Shown: positions 26,750 to 36,381, counted from the stretch's first letter. The stretch is 64,000 bases of DNA from Oceanotoga teriensis (GCF_003148465.1 NZ_QGGI01000007.1:84830-148829), one strand, 5' to 3'. Translations and numbers: made by a program. Notes: generated from the sequence alone by a model not told the origin.

Positions 26750-28977
26750 ACTTAAAAAAATATATAAATCAAAACCATTTCTTTTTTCCAATAAGACATC
26801 ATAGTATAATAAGTTCAAATTTTTTAAAAAAAGCATTAAAAGAATATAAACCAAAAACAATATTAATAGAGGGACCATCAGATGCAAATAAACACATACA
26901 AAACATTGCAAAATCAAAACCACCAATATCCATATATGGAATAAATCAAAACATAGAAAATATAGGAATAAACTACCCATTTTTCAATACATCGCCAGAA
27001 TATATAGCAATAAAATACGCATATGAAAAAAAAATAGAAACAAAATTCATAGACATACCGATATATGATTATCAGATAATAAAAGAAAAACAAAACTTTG
27101 AATACTCACAATACATAAAAGAAATAATAAAAAAATTAAAATTAAAATCATTTGATGAATTTTATGAAAAATACTTTGAAATAAACTTACAAAGCAAAAC
27201 AATAGAAAACTATATAAAACAAATGCTTGCGTACTGTGAAATAACAAGAAAACTAACACCAACACAAACATTCAATCAATTAAGAGAAAAATATATGGCA
27301 GAAAATATAATAAAATATAGTACAGAAAAAACATTAATAATAACTGGAGGATTTCACACAGTAATACTACCAGAACTAATAAAAACTCAAATAAAAATCT
27401 CTAAAAAAGAAATAAATAAAATAACAGATAAAAATAAAAATTACTTAATACCATATAACACAAAAAATATCTCATCATTAAATGGATATCCTGCCGGAAT
27501 AAATTATCCTGAATACTCAAAAATAATGCTAAAAAACAGTATGAATACAACGCAAACATTCACAGAAATACTAATAAAATATGCTCAAAAAAATAAAATA
27601 AAAACACCTATGAGCAAAATAATAGATGGAATAAATATGGCAAATGGACTTGCTAAAATAAGAAAAAAAATTAAACCAGGAGTATATGAACTAATAGACA
27701 GTTCAGTAACAACATACTCAGACAGTATATATTATGATGACTCAGAACAAATAAAACAAAATTTCAAAAAATTTCTAATAGGAGAAAATTATGGAAAAAC
27801 ATACGATGAAACCACATTACCACCGATAGTTCAAGACTTCATACTAACAACAAAAAAATATAAAATAAAAGAAAATTCAATAATTACATTAAACATACTA
27901 AATTCAGAAAAAGCTTTACAAAAATCGATATACCTATATAAATTAGACTATTTAAACATAGAATATTCAACTCAAACAAAAGGAATAAATTTATACAAAA
28001 TAGACCTTAATCAAAACATAAATCAAACATTCAAAATAACAAACAAAGAAAAAATAATACATCAACTAATAGATAATGCGTACTTAGGAAATACAATAGA
28101 CAATTGTATAAACACAAAAATAAAAAATCAATTAAAAAATTCAACAAATCTATATCAATCAATCAATATATTAAAAATAATGACAATATTAAAAAATAAA
28201 ACAAACGAAATATATAAAAAAATAAATGAATACATAATAAATGAACACAATATATCAAATATGATAGATTCATTCTATGAACTAATAAACATAATAAATT
28301 ACTCAAAAACATTCAATCAAAATATAGAAGAAGATATAAAAATAATAATAAATAATCTATACATAAAAATACTTACACAAATAAAGACAATAGACAAAAT
28401 AAACATAAAGTTAGAAAACAAAATATCAAACTTCATAAATGAACTAAACACTTTTATAAATAACAACAACATAATAAAATTGAACAAAAAAATATTTATA
28501 AACACATTAAAAATAATAACAAAAAAAACATGGACATCTTCATTAAAAGGAATATCAGTATCAATACAATACACTCAAAATATAATAGAAGAAAAACAAC
28601 TATACAAAATAATAAACAACAACTTCAAGACAACTGAATTCGGAATAATACACACATCAAACTTTCTAAAATATTTAATAATAAACAACCATCAAATATT
28701 ATTCAAAGATGACAAATTCATAAAAATAATCAATCAATTTATAGAAACACTGACAGAAGAACAATTTTTTCAAATACTACCAGAATTAAGAAAAATATTT
28801 ATAAACTTAAAACCAATAGAAACCGTAAAACTATCTCAAAAAATAAAAAATTTAAACAATACAACAGAAAATATACTAATACAAATAAACACAACACAAC
28901 AACAAATAATAAACAACATAAAAATACAAAAAAAAGCTATAGAAACACTTGAAAAAAGAGGAATAAAATATGGATAA
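26746..28977 (+). CDS. DUF5682 family protein (YehM-like)
   Basis: This 743-residue protein starts with FFPIRHHSIISSNFLKKAL and ILIEGPSDAN, followed by IITGGFHTVILPELI, the conserved core of DUF5682. The remainder is extremely rich in Ile, Asn and Lys and poor in Gly and Ala. It overlaps MoxR by four bases and the VWA gene by eight, so all three are translationally coupled. The N-terminal motifs recall the TraB/ChaN-like fold, but no activity is proven. Confidence 0.82.
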   Translation: MNLKKYINQNHFFFPIRHHSIISSNFLKKALKEYKPKTILIEGPSDANKHIQNIAKSKPPISIYGINQNIENIGINYPFFNTSPEYIAIKYAYEKKIETKFIDIPIYDYQIIKEKQNFEYSQYIKEIIKKLKLKSFDEFYEKYFEINLQSKTIENYIKQMLAYCEITRKLTPTQTFNQLREKYMAENIIKYSTEKTLIITGGFHTVILPELIKTQIKISKKEINKITDKNKNYLIPYNTKNISSLNGYPAGINYPEYSKIMLKNSMNTTQTFTEILIKYAQKNKIKTPMSKIIDGINMANGLAKIRKKIKPGVYELIDSSVTTYSDSIYYDDSEQIKQNFKKFLIGENYGKTYDETTLPPIVQDFILTTKKYKIKENSIITLNILNSEKALQKSIYLYKLDYLNIEYSTQTKGINLYKIDLNQNINQTFKITNKEKIIHQLIDNAYLGNTIDNCINTKIKNQLKNSTNLYQSINILKIMTILKNKTNEIYKKINEYIINEHNISNMIDSFYELINIINYSKTFNQNIEEDIKIIINNLYIKILTQIKTIDKINIKLENKISNFINELNTFINNNNIIKLNKKIFINTLKIITKKTWTSSLKGISVSIQYTQNIIEEKQLYKIINNNFKTTEFGIIHTSNFLKYLIINNHQILFKDDKFIKIINQFIETLTEEQFFQILPELRKIFINLKPIETVKLSQKIKNLNNTTENILIQINTTQQQIINNIKIQKKAIETLEKRGIKYG

Positions 28978-30049
28978 TAAAACAAAATGGAGACTAATAC
29001 TTGGAAAATACTCAAAAGAAAATTTAAATCAAAACATAACAAAAGAACAACAAAACATAGAAACACTATTAGATACAGTATATGATAATGAATATACAAA
29101 AAATAAACAAATGTATGGAACAAAATCAAATGGAATAACCATAATAGAAACTATAAACAAAGTAAAAAATATATTAAATCAAGAAACAATAAACAAAATA
29201 GCTTTAGATGCATTTGAAGAATATGGAATATATGAACTAATAACAGATAAAAACTACATAAAAAACATAAAACCAGACATAAACCTATTAAAAAATTTAA
29301 TAATGTACAAAAACTATACAAAAACAGAAGAACAAGAAAAAATAAAATACATGATAAAAAAAATAGCAAATGAAATAAAACTAAAAATGTTAAAAAATAT
29401 AGACCTATCATCAGTTGGGACTACAAACAAAACAATATCAACAAAATACCAAAAATCAAAAAATATTGATATAAACAAAACCATAAAAACAAATATAAAA
29501 AATTACAACAAAGAACAAAAAAAATTATATATAGAAAACATATACTTCTATCCAAATAAAGCAATAAAAAAAACAAAAAATATAATACTAATAGTAGATT
29601 GTTCTGGTAGTATGATAAAAAGTTTAATATACTCAGCAATAATATCCTCAATATTCTATAATATAAATCATATAAACATAAAAATAATATTATTTGATAC
29701 AAGAATAGTAGATTTATCTCAAATAAAACAAGATCCAATAGAAATACTATTAAATGTAACACTTGGCGGAGGTACAGATATATCAAAAGCATTAAAATAC
29801 TCACAAAAACTAATAAAAAACAAACAATATACAGAAATAATAATGATAACAGACTTATTTTCAGAAGAAAAAACAATGTTAAAAGAATTTGAAAACATAA
29901 AATCAATGGTAAATAAAATACTAATATTAACGGGAATAGAAGATGATGGAAAAACCTATTATAATAACAATATTGCAAAAAAATTAGAAAAATTAAATAT
30001 ATCAGTCAAATCATATACAGTAAAACAACTCGTGAACTACATAAAGTAA
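28970..30049 (+). CDS. VWA domain protein (YehP-like)
   Basis: This 359-residue protein has a C-terminal von Willebrand A domain. The metal-ion (MIDAS) residues are clear: DCSGS in NIILIVDCSGSM (about residues 205-216), Thr in LGGGTDISKAL and Asp in EIIMITDLFSEE. The N-terminal 190 residues are helical. VWA proteins of this kind pair with MoxR ATPases. It starts inside the end of the DUF5682 gene. Confidence 0.9.
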   Translation: MDNKTKWRLILGKYSKENLNQNITKEQQNIETLLDTVYDNEYTKNKQMYGTKSNGITIIETINKVKNILNQETINKIALDAFEEYGIYELITDKNYIKNIKPDINLLKNLIMYKNYTKTEEQEKIKYMIKKIANEIKLKMLKNIDLSSVGTTNKTISTKYQKSKNIDINKTIKTNIKNYNKEQKKLYIENIYFYPNKAIKKTKNIILIVDCSGSMIKSLIYSAIISSIFYNINHINIKIILFDTRIVDLSQIKQDPIEILLNVTLGGGTDISKALKYSQKLIKNKQYTEIIMITDLFSEEKTMLKEFENIKSMVNKILILTGIEDDGKTYYNNNIAKKLEKLNISVKSYTVKQLVNYIK

Positions 30050-30070
30050 AAAAATTTTAGGAGTAAAAAA

Positions 30071-31516
30071 ATGATAAATAAACAAATAAACTCATTAAAT
30101 GAAGAATATATAATAGACTTAACAAATAAAGGAATGTATAAAAGAGCTTTAAAATCTTTAGAAAAAAATCAAATAATAAAAATAAATGAAAATCATTATA
30201 AAACAGAATCATACAATATAAAATTCAAAAATAACATATTTGATTTTACATGTGATTGTGAAGCTGTTGGATACTGTAAACACGTAATAATGATATACAT
30301 ATATCTCATGAACAATAAAGAAAGTCAAAAAATAACCCTAAAAGATTATGAACAAATAAATGAAATAGACAATTCAAAACTAAAAAAATATACAAATCAA
30401 GACAAAATAAATGAAACCATAATAAATTATGATCAAACAAAAATAACACATCAAATAGAAGAAAATTTAAAAATAAACATAAAAGAAAAAACATATATAA
30501 TAGACTATCCATTTGATATAGAAATGCTAATAAAAAAATATGAAATACAAGAAATAATAATTATAATAAAATATATACAAACTCTAAACAACCTACAAAA
30601 AATAAAAATAGAATACAAACCCAAAAATATAAACACATTAAAAAATTCTATAAAATTATTACACACATTATTAGAAAAAGGATTATATAATTTAAATACA
30701 ATAGATATAAATGAAATAAATTATATGAGTATAGAACTAAAAATGAAAAATTATAATATATATTATAAAAAATTACAATATCTAAAAACAAAAATAAATG
30801 ACTATTTAAACTCCAAAATAAATTCAAACCTCATAAATATAAATGAAAATATAATAAATATATTAAAAGAATTATACATATTAACTTCAGATGCAGATGA
30901 CTATTATAAATACAAAATAATAAACAAAACAATAAAAAATCAAATAAATGAAATAAATGCATATGTATTAAATTACCATATAATAAAATTAATCAACAAT
31001 AATATACTAATAAATCTACTACTATTAAATACAAAAGATAAAAAAATATATACATTAAGCAATATAAGAAAAAATACAAAAAATATACAAAACAAACCAT
31101 TATTCATAAACGATGAATATACAGCTGAATATTTAAAAAACAAACAAATAAAACTAAAAAATTGTATAATAAAAAATCAAATACAAATATTAAATTCAAA
31201 CAAAATGGAAATACAAATAATAGAAAATAAAATAAATATAGATCAATATACCGAAACTATAGAACAATCAAAAAAACAATATATAAAACAAAATATTCAA
31301 TACCATATAATAAAAAATCCTCAAAATAAAATGTTTAAATTCAATGAAATAAAACAAAGAATAGAGTTACAAATAGAAGAAACAACAATATACTATAACT
31401 ACTCAGAAGAACAAAAAAACATTATGGAAAAAATGCTAAAAACAAAAAATATAGATAAAATACTTGTGAAATTTCAAAATAATGAAAGAAAAATAGAAGC
31501 AGAAGTGATTATTTGA
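30071..31516 (+). CDS. SWIM zinc-finger protein (YehQ-like)
   Basis: This 481-residue protein has a SWIM motif CDCEAVGYCKHV (CxC...CxH, about residues 60-71) near the N-terminus, preceded by the usual YNIKFKNNIFDFT strand. The rest is Ile/Lys/Asn-rich, with no further motif recognised. SWIM fingers bind zinc and often nucleic acid or protein. The start follows TAGGAG. It closes the five-gene module in the same order as in E. coli. Confidence 0.85.
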   Translation: MINKQINSLNEEYIIDLTNKGMYKRALKSLEKNQIIKINENHYKTESYNIKFKNNIFDFTCDCEAVGYCKHVIMIYIYLMNNKESQKITLKDYEQINEIDNSKLKKYTNQDKINETIINYDQTKITHQIEENLKINIKEKTYIIDYPFDIEMLIKKYEIQEIIIIIKYIQTLNNLQKIKIEYKPKNINTLKNSIKLLHTLLEKGLYNLNTIDINEINYMSIELKMKNYNIYYKKLQYLKTKINDYLNSKINSNLININENIINILKELYILTSDADDYYKYKIINKTIKNQINEINAYVLNYHIIKLINNNILINLLLLNTKDKKIYTLSNIRKNTKNIQNKPLFINDEYTAEYLKNKQIKLKNCIIKNQIQILNSNKMEIQIIENKINIDQYTETIEQSKKQYIKQNIQYHIIKNPQNKMFKFNEIKQRIELQIEETTIYYNYSEEQKNIMEKMLKTKNIDKILVKFQNNERKIEAEVII

Positions 31517-31553
31517 TTTACTTTACTGTAAATCAATATCAATGGAGGAAAAA

Positions 31554-31790
31554 ATGGATAATACACAATTAATAATCCAATTAAATAAACTATTACAACA
31601 AATATCAGAAATAGGAATAAACAATATAGAAAAACTAAACCCTGAATTTATAAAAGAATTTAAATATTATACAAAAATATTTAAAGAAATAGGATTTACA
31701 AAAATATCAGAATTATGTCAAAATCTTATAGAAACTCCCGATATACAAACATATGTAAAATTAAAAATACTATTAAAAGAAATACAATAA
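31554..31790 (+). CDS. small helical protein, unknown function
   Basis: This 78-residue protein is predicted all-helical with leucine/isoleucine heptads (MDNTQLIIQLNKLLQQISEI). I do not recognise it. ATG 31554 follows GGAGGA at the right spacing; an ATG 12 bases upstream is part of that ribosome site. It lies 37 bases after the SWIM gene, with a small GATTTAC/GTAAATC inverted repeat between, and no terminator. It looks like a sixth member of the module. Confidence 0.7.
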   Translation: MDNTQLIIQLNKLLQQISEIGINNIEKLNPEFIKEFKYYTKIFKEIGFTKISELCQNLIETPDIQTYVKLKILLKEIQ

Positions 31791-31869
31791 ATCCCCTTAA
31801 AAATCAAAACTAAAAAAATGATATAATAGAATTAGATATGTAATTAAAATTCTAAAAGGGGGATTAAAT

Positions 31870-32412
31870 ATGAACGAAACGATAAAAACAATAAAACTTA
31901 AAAATATCATAATAAAAATAATAATTGGAGATATAACAATTGAAAAGACAGATGCGATAGTAAATGCTGCAAACTCAACATTACAACATGGTGGTGGTGT
32001 TGCAAAAATAATATCGGATAAAGGAAATCTTCAAAAAGAATCAGATCAATACATAAAAGAAAAAGGAAAAATAAGAACAGGTGAAGTAGGTGTAACATCA
32101 GCTGGCGATTTACCTTCAAAATATGTAATACATGCAGTAGGACCGATATGGTATGGTGGAAGCAAAGATGAAGCAGAATACTTATATATGGCAATTTTTA
32201 ACTCATTAAAAAGAGCTGAAGAATTACAATTAAATTCTATAGCATTCCCTGCGATATCGGCTGGAATATTTGGATATCCAATTGAAAAAGCTGTAAAACA
32301 ATATAAAAAAGCTGTAGACAACTTTGATAATCAAAATCCTGAACATATAAAAGAAATAAAATGGATAATATATGACAAAAAATTTATAGATCATTTCTTA
32401 AAAGAATTTTAA
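31870..32412 (+). CDS. macro-domain protein (ADP-ribose binding or deacetylating)
   Basis: This 180-residue single-domain protein has the macro-domain motifs GDITIEKTDAIVNAANS, LQHGGGVA, TSAGDLPSKYVIHAVGPIW and FPAISAGIFGYP. Proteins of this group bind ADP-ribose and remove acetyl or ADP-ribose groups. A TATAAT at 31822-31827 and AAAGGGGG before the start suggest its own promoter, but no terminator separates it from the module upstream, so a functional link is possible. Confidence 0.93.
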   Translation: MNETIKTIKLKNIIIKIIIGDITIEKTDAIVNAANSTLQHGGGVAKIISDKGNLQKESDQYIKEKGKIRTGEVGVTSAGDLPSKYVIHAVGPIWYGGSKDEAEYLYMAIFNSLKRAEELQLNSIAFPAISAGIFGYPIEKAVKQYKKAVDNFDNQNPEHIKEIKWIIYDKKFIDHFLKEF

Positions 32413-32441
32413 AAACCTCTCAAATTAGAGAGGTTTTCTTT
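32412..32441 (+). terminator. terminator after the macro-domain gene
   Basis: A ten-base stem AAAACCTCTC/GAGAGGTTTT with an AAATTA loop is followed by CTTT. It closes the transcription unit that begins at tdk or at 31822. Confidence 0.8.
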
Positions 32442-32486
32442 AAATTAAAACAAAAAATGAATACAGGGGACAGGGAGGGATTAAAA

Positions 32487-33704
32487 TTGTTAAACAAAGT
32501 TATAATAATTGGTGCAGGAACAGCAGGTTTAGCAGCAGGAATAAGACTTCAAAACAATGGATATGATGTTGAAATCTTTGAAAAAAATCCCAAAATAGGT
32601 GGAAAAATGTATCAAATACAAGAAAAAGGATTCAGATCGGCAAAAGACTTCTATAATCCAAAAACACTCTTAAATGCTTTAAAATTAAAAACATTTAACA
32701 ATGCATACAATGAAATATCAAAATATGTAGATGATGAAAGACTAATGAAAATGTTAAGTTTCCAAACACTTTATATAGGAATATCACCTCATAATGGTCC
32801 ATCAATATACACAATAATACCTATGATAGAAACAATATATGGAGTATGGTATATAAAAGGTGGAATGTACACCATGGCAACAGCTATGGCAAAACTATTT
32901 CAAGAACTTGGGGGAAAAATACATTTAGAATCAAATGTAGAAGAAATAATAATAGAAAATAATAAAGCAAAAGCAATAGTTATAAATGGAGAAGTAATAG
33001 AATCAGACTATATAATTGTAAATGCAGATTTCCCTTATGCTATGAAAAATCTAATAAAAAATGAAAAAAATAGAGGAAAATACACAAACAAAAAAATAGA
33101 AAATATGGACTACTCATGCTCATGTTTCTTAATGTATCTTGGATTAAACAAAAAAATAAGTGATGATACAAGACTCCATAACATAATATTTGCAGAAGAC
33201 TTTGAAAAAAACATATCAGACATATTCAATGGAAATGATCCAAAAGAACCTTCAATATATATGTATATACCTACTAAAATAGATGAAACACTCGCTCCAA
33301 AAGATAAAGAAACATTATATGTACTTGCACCAGTACCAGAATTAAAAACGAGAGGACATAAATGGACTTCAGATGAAATAAATGAATACAAAAAAATAAT
33401 ATATGACAAAATAAAAACAAAAAAAGGACTTGAAAACATAGAAAACTTAGTAGAAGTAGAAAAAATATATACACCAAATAATTTTGAAAGCAATTTCAAT
33501 GCTATGAATGGAGCTACTTTTGGGCTTGCACCAACATTATTGCAAAGTAATTATTTCAGACCACATAACAAATTCAAATACTGTGAAAACCTATACTTTG
33601 CAGGAAGTTCTGTACACCCTGGAGCTGGAGTACCAATAGCATTAACTTCTGGAAAAATAGCTGCAGATGAATTAATGAAAGATGATATAAACGGTGATAA
33701 TTAA
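32487..33704 (+). CDS. CrtI-like phytoene desaturase family FAD oxidoreductase
   Basis: This 405-residue protein has an N-terminal FAD-binding motif VIIIGAGTAGLAAGIRLQ, the next element EIFEKNPKIGGKMY, and a C-terminal signature YFAGSSVHPGAGVPIALTSG typical of CrtI carotenoid desaturases. At 405 residues it is shorter than most CrtI (about 490). The TTG at 32487 is chosen because AGGGAGGG sits seven bases upstream; the ATG ten codons earlier has no ribosome site. It overlaps the following chimeric remnant by one base (TAATG), where an intact phytoene synthase gene would be expected. Confidence 0.82.
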   Translation: MLNKVIIIGAGTAGLAAGIRLQNNGYDVEIFEKNPKIGGKMYQIQEKGFRSAKDFYNPKTLLNALKLKTFNNAYNEISKYVDDERLMKMLSFQTLYIGISPHNGPSIYTIIPMIETIYGVWYIKGGMYTMATAMAKLFQELGGKIHLESNVEEIIIENNKAKAIVINGEVIESDYIIVNADFPYAMKNLIKNEKNRGKYTNKKIENMDYSCSCFLMYLGLNKKISDDTRLHNIIFAEDFEKNISDIFNGNDPKEPSIYMYIPTKIDETLAPKDKETLYVLAPVPELKTRGHKWTSDEINEYKKIIYDKIKTKKGLENIENLVEVEKIYTPNNFESNFNAMNGATFGLAPTLLQSNYFRPHNKFKYCENLYFAGSSVHPGAGVPIALTSGKIAADELMKDDINGDN

Positions 33705-34015
33705 TGAGTTTAAATGATGATTATAAACAATGCAAAAAAATAATAAAACAAAATTCAAAAACATTCTATAAAGCATTTTCAATGTTAAATACAGAAAAAT
33801 CAATAGAAGGATCTTTAACCATGTTCATAATATCATTCATAATAACGATTATATTCTCATCAATATCAGCTCAAAATAATATAATAATAACATCATTATT
33901 AATAGCAACAATATCAACAATAATAGAAATACTATCACCATTTGGAATAGACAACTTAACAGTGCCAATAATAACATCCATAACTTATGAAATATTAACA
34001 AATATCATAAAATAA
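33704..34015 (+). pseudogene. in-frame chimera: phytoene synthase N-terminus joined to dolichol/phytol-kinase-like C-terminus
   Basis: This 103-residue reading frame has two unrelated parts. Residues 1-32 (DDYKQCKKIIKQNSKTFYKA then FSML) look like the first helix of squalene/phytoene synthase. From about residue 33, KSIEGSLTMFIISF, two further hydrophobic segments and GIDNLTVPII look like the C-terminus of the SEC59/VTE5-type CTP-dependent kinase or cytidylyltransferase family. Both catalytic regions are absent. The likely origin is an in-frame deletion that removed most of crtB and the start of a downstream kinase gene. It may still be translated as a small three-helix membrane protein. Confidence 0.72.
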
Positions 34016-34042
34016 AAATCCCCTAATTAAGGGGATTTTATA
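34015..34042 (+). terminator. terminator after the chimeric remnant
   Basis: A CCCC/GGGG-centred stem with flanking AAAAT/ATTTT pairs and a short AATTA loop. The 210 bases that follow, up to 34254, hold no gene that I can see. Confidence 0.8.
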
Positions 34043-34254
34043 TATTATTCAAAAAAAATATCTCGACTTTAAATGCTTAAAATTGTCCAAAACAAATATA
34101 TTAAAAAAATATAAATTATATCTAAACAAAAAGTAAAGATAAACAAATCAAAAAGCAAAAAAATAAAGAAAAAACAAAAAAACCGTAAAAGGATTATCAA
34201 ATCATAAATAGAAATAATATATAGAGATAAAAAATATAAAAATGGAGGATATAA

Positions 34255-35373
34255 ATGAAAAAAATACTGTACATATTACTTACTCTAAGTATACTAATAT
34301 TATTAAGCTCATGTATATTAAACGAAAAAGAATTAAAGAAATATGAAGATGATATAAAGTTCTCAAAATTGAACACAAACTCAAGAAATGAACTTGTAAA
34401 ACTGATATATGCAGCATATAATCAAGGTGCTGAATGTTCATATCAAGAGTTAAAAAAAAATGAATCAAAAATGCATAACACTAAACAAGTACTTGCATAC
34501 TATCAATACTTCATGAATGAAATAACCTTAGATGAAACAATAAGTAAAGCCTTTGGAGAAAGATTAAGTCCAACTGATTTTAGATTAAGAAATTATGTTG
34601 GAAATATAATAAAAAATGCAGATGATGGATCATCAACAAATTGGTTAATAGACTATGTAGATCAAGAAGTACCGGTAAAACCTCAAAGTACAGATAGAAC
34701 ATTTGAAGAATTAAATCCTAAGAAAATAACAAATTTCGATAAAAAAGAAATGTTAACTGAAAAAGTAGAACAAATAATAAAATACACATCAGAAAAGGGA
34801 AGATTTTGGGATGTATGGTTAAAATTCTATGGACAAGATTATACAGAATCTGGAAAAACATATCCAAAAATAACTCCAAATGAAAGTCTAACAAATCAAC
34901 AAATAAAAGAATATGCTCAATACATAGTAGAAATGGCATATACATACACACATTCTGATATAATGCTAAATCAAAGTATAAGTGAATCAGAATTATGGAA
35001 AAAAGAAATATACTTCGATCATATACCTGTTGAACTATTACTTGCAGTATTGACACAAGAATCATATTTATTACCACTCACATACAGAGCAGAAATATCA
35101 GGTGGAAAAATATATGCAGTATCATTTGGACTTGCACATACACTTGTAAATGCAGACAATATAGTGATAAGTAAAGATCATTATGATATAGGCAATGGAA
35201 AATCAGATCAAAGAAATTTTGAAACTATATCAAAACTCTATATAAACAAAAGTGGAACAGAATATGAAAAATACTTCTCAGACTGGGATTTAACTATGGT
35301 AAGAGGAAGTATGATATACTCCCTCACATACTTAGATATAATATATCAAAAATTAATAGTAGAATACGAATAA
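34255..35373 (+). CDS. lipoprotein with lytic-transglycosylase-like region
   Basis: This 372-residue protein has a lipoprotein signal (ILILLSSC). Near residue 258 it has VELLLAVLTQESYLLP followed by YAVSFGLAHTLVNAD. This resembles the catalytic Glu-Ser and the G-L-(M)Q part of SLT-type lytic transglycosylases, though the match is loose and no other catalytic motif is evident. A role in trimming peptidoglycan at the cell envelope is plausible. The start follows GGAGG. It is a single-gene unit with a terminator after it. Confidence 0.6.
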   Translation: MKKILYILLTLSILILLSSCILNEKELKKYEDDIKFSKLNTNSRNELVKLIYAAYNQGAECSYQELKKNESKMHNTKQVLAYYQYFMNEITLDETISKAFGERLSPTDFRLRNYVGNIIKNADDGSSTNWLIDYVDQEVPVKPQSTDRTFEELNPKKITNFDKKEMLTEKVEQIIKYTSEKGRFWDVWLKFYGQDYTESGKTYPKITPNESLTNQQIKEYAQYIVEMAYTYTHSDIMLNQSISESELWKKEIYFDHIPVELLLAVLTQESYLLPLTYRAEISGGKIYAVSFGLAHTLVNADNIVISKDHYDIGNGKSDQRNFETISKLYINKSGTEYEKYFSDWDLTMVRGSMIYSLTYLDIIYQKLIVEYE

Positions 35374-35416
35374 TCCCCTTGTGAAAATATATATATTAGA
35401 TGCAAAATCTCACCAA

Positions 35417-35441
35417 AAAAACCGGCTAAAAGCCGGTTTTT
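35417..35441 (+). terminator. terminator after the lipoprotein gene
   Basis: A stem ACCGGCT/AGCCGGT with an AAA loop is followed by TTTTT and preceded by an A-run, so it could work in both directions. Confidence 0.9.
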
Positions 35442-35477
35442 CATAATAATATGATAAAATAAATATCATATAAAAAA

Positions 35478-36365
35478 GTGGTGATAAAAATAAAAAATAA
35501 AAAATTCAAAAAAATATACATAGAAATAACAAATATATGTGATTTAAAATGTTCATTTTGCAATATAGATAAAAGACCAAAAAAACACATAGAAATATCA
35601 AAATTTCAAAAATACATACAAAAAACATCCAAATATACAGACTATTACACTTTATATGTAAAAGGTGAACCATTATTACATCCAGAATTACAAAAAATAC
35701 TCGATATAGCAAAACAAAACAATAAAAAAATAACACTATCTACAAATGGATACAATATACAACAAAAAGCAAAAAAAATAACAGACTACACAGCAATATA
35801 TAGAATAAATATATCACTTCATAGCTATATGCAACAAAATCCGTATAAAATAAATTCTGAACAATATACAAAACAAATAATTGAATTCATAGAAAATGCA
35901 TCAAAAAATAGCTACATATCTTTAAGAATATGGAGAAAACAAAATCAACAGACACAACAAATATTAAAATACATAGAACAATACTACAAAATACAAATAC
36001 CAATAAAAAACAATGAAAGAGACTACTATAAAATAAAGGACAAAATATATATAAATTATGATAAAGAATTTCAATGGCCAGATATAACAGAACAACAACA
36101 AACAGAAAAAGGATTTTGCTATGGCCTAAGAGATCATGTAGCAATACTTAATGATGGTACAGTTGTTCCATGTTGTCTCGATGAAAATGGAATTATAAAT
36201 CTTGGAAACTTAAATGAACAAGAATTTTCAGAAATAATCAACTCAAAAAGATCTAAAGCTATATATGACAACTTTTCTCAAAACATTGCAATAGAAGAAC
36301 TATGTAAAAAATGTACATATAAAAATAAATTCATAAAAAAACAAAAGATTTTAGCCTCTAAATAA
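35478..36365 (+). CDS. radical SAM protein with SPASM-like C-terminus
   Basis: This protein of about 295 residues has the radical SAM [4Fe-4S] motif CDLKCSFC, then LYVKGEPLLHPEL and ITLSTNGYNI. Near the C-terminus CYGLRDHVAILNDGTVVPCC and a later CKKC form a SPASM-like auxiliary cluster site. Such enzymes often modify peptides, but no precursor peptide gene was found nearby. The start is unclear. GTG at 35478 has no ribosome site, whereas GTGGTG at 35478-35483 is well placed as the site for a start at 35490, where the codon is ATA. Confidence 0.8.
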   Translation: MVIKIKNKKFKKIYIEITNICDLKCSFCNIDKRPKKHIEISKFQKYIQKTSKYTDYYTLYVKGEPLLHPELQKILDIAKQNNKKITLSTNGYNIQQKAKKITDYTAIYRINISLHSYMQQNPYKINSEQYTKQIIEFIENASKNSYISLRIWRKQNQQTQQILKYIEQYYKIQIPIKNNERDYYKIKDKIYINYDKEFQWPDITEQQQTEKGFCYGLRDHVAILNDGTVVPCCLDENGIINLGNLNEQEFSEIINSKRSKAIYDNFSQNIAIEELCKKCTYKNKFIKKQKILASK

Positions 36366-36367
36366 AA

Positions 36368-36381
36368 ATATACATGTATAT
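36368..36381 (+). promoter_or_regulatory. palindrome upstream of the mannoside operon, possible operator
   Basis: ATATACATGTATAT is a perfect 14-base palindrome 85 bases before the binding-protein gene. A half copy (ATATACATG) recurs at 36434-36442, next to the ribosome site. The GntR/LacI-type regulator encoded in this operon is a candidate ligand. Confidence 0.4.

Noticed and set aside
31542..31556. ATG at 31542 as the start of the small gene
   Set aside because: It is part of the ribosome site of the ATG at 31554.
32457..33704. ATG at 32457 as the start of the CrtI-like gene
   Set aside because: It has no ribosome site, and the added residues contain the AGGGAGGG site used by TTG 32487.
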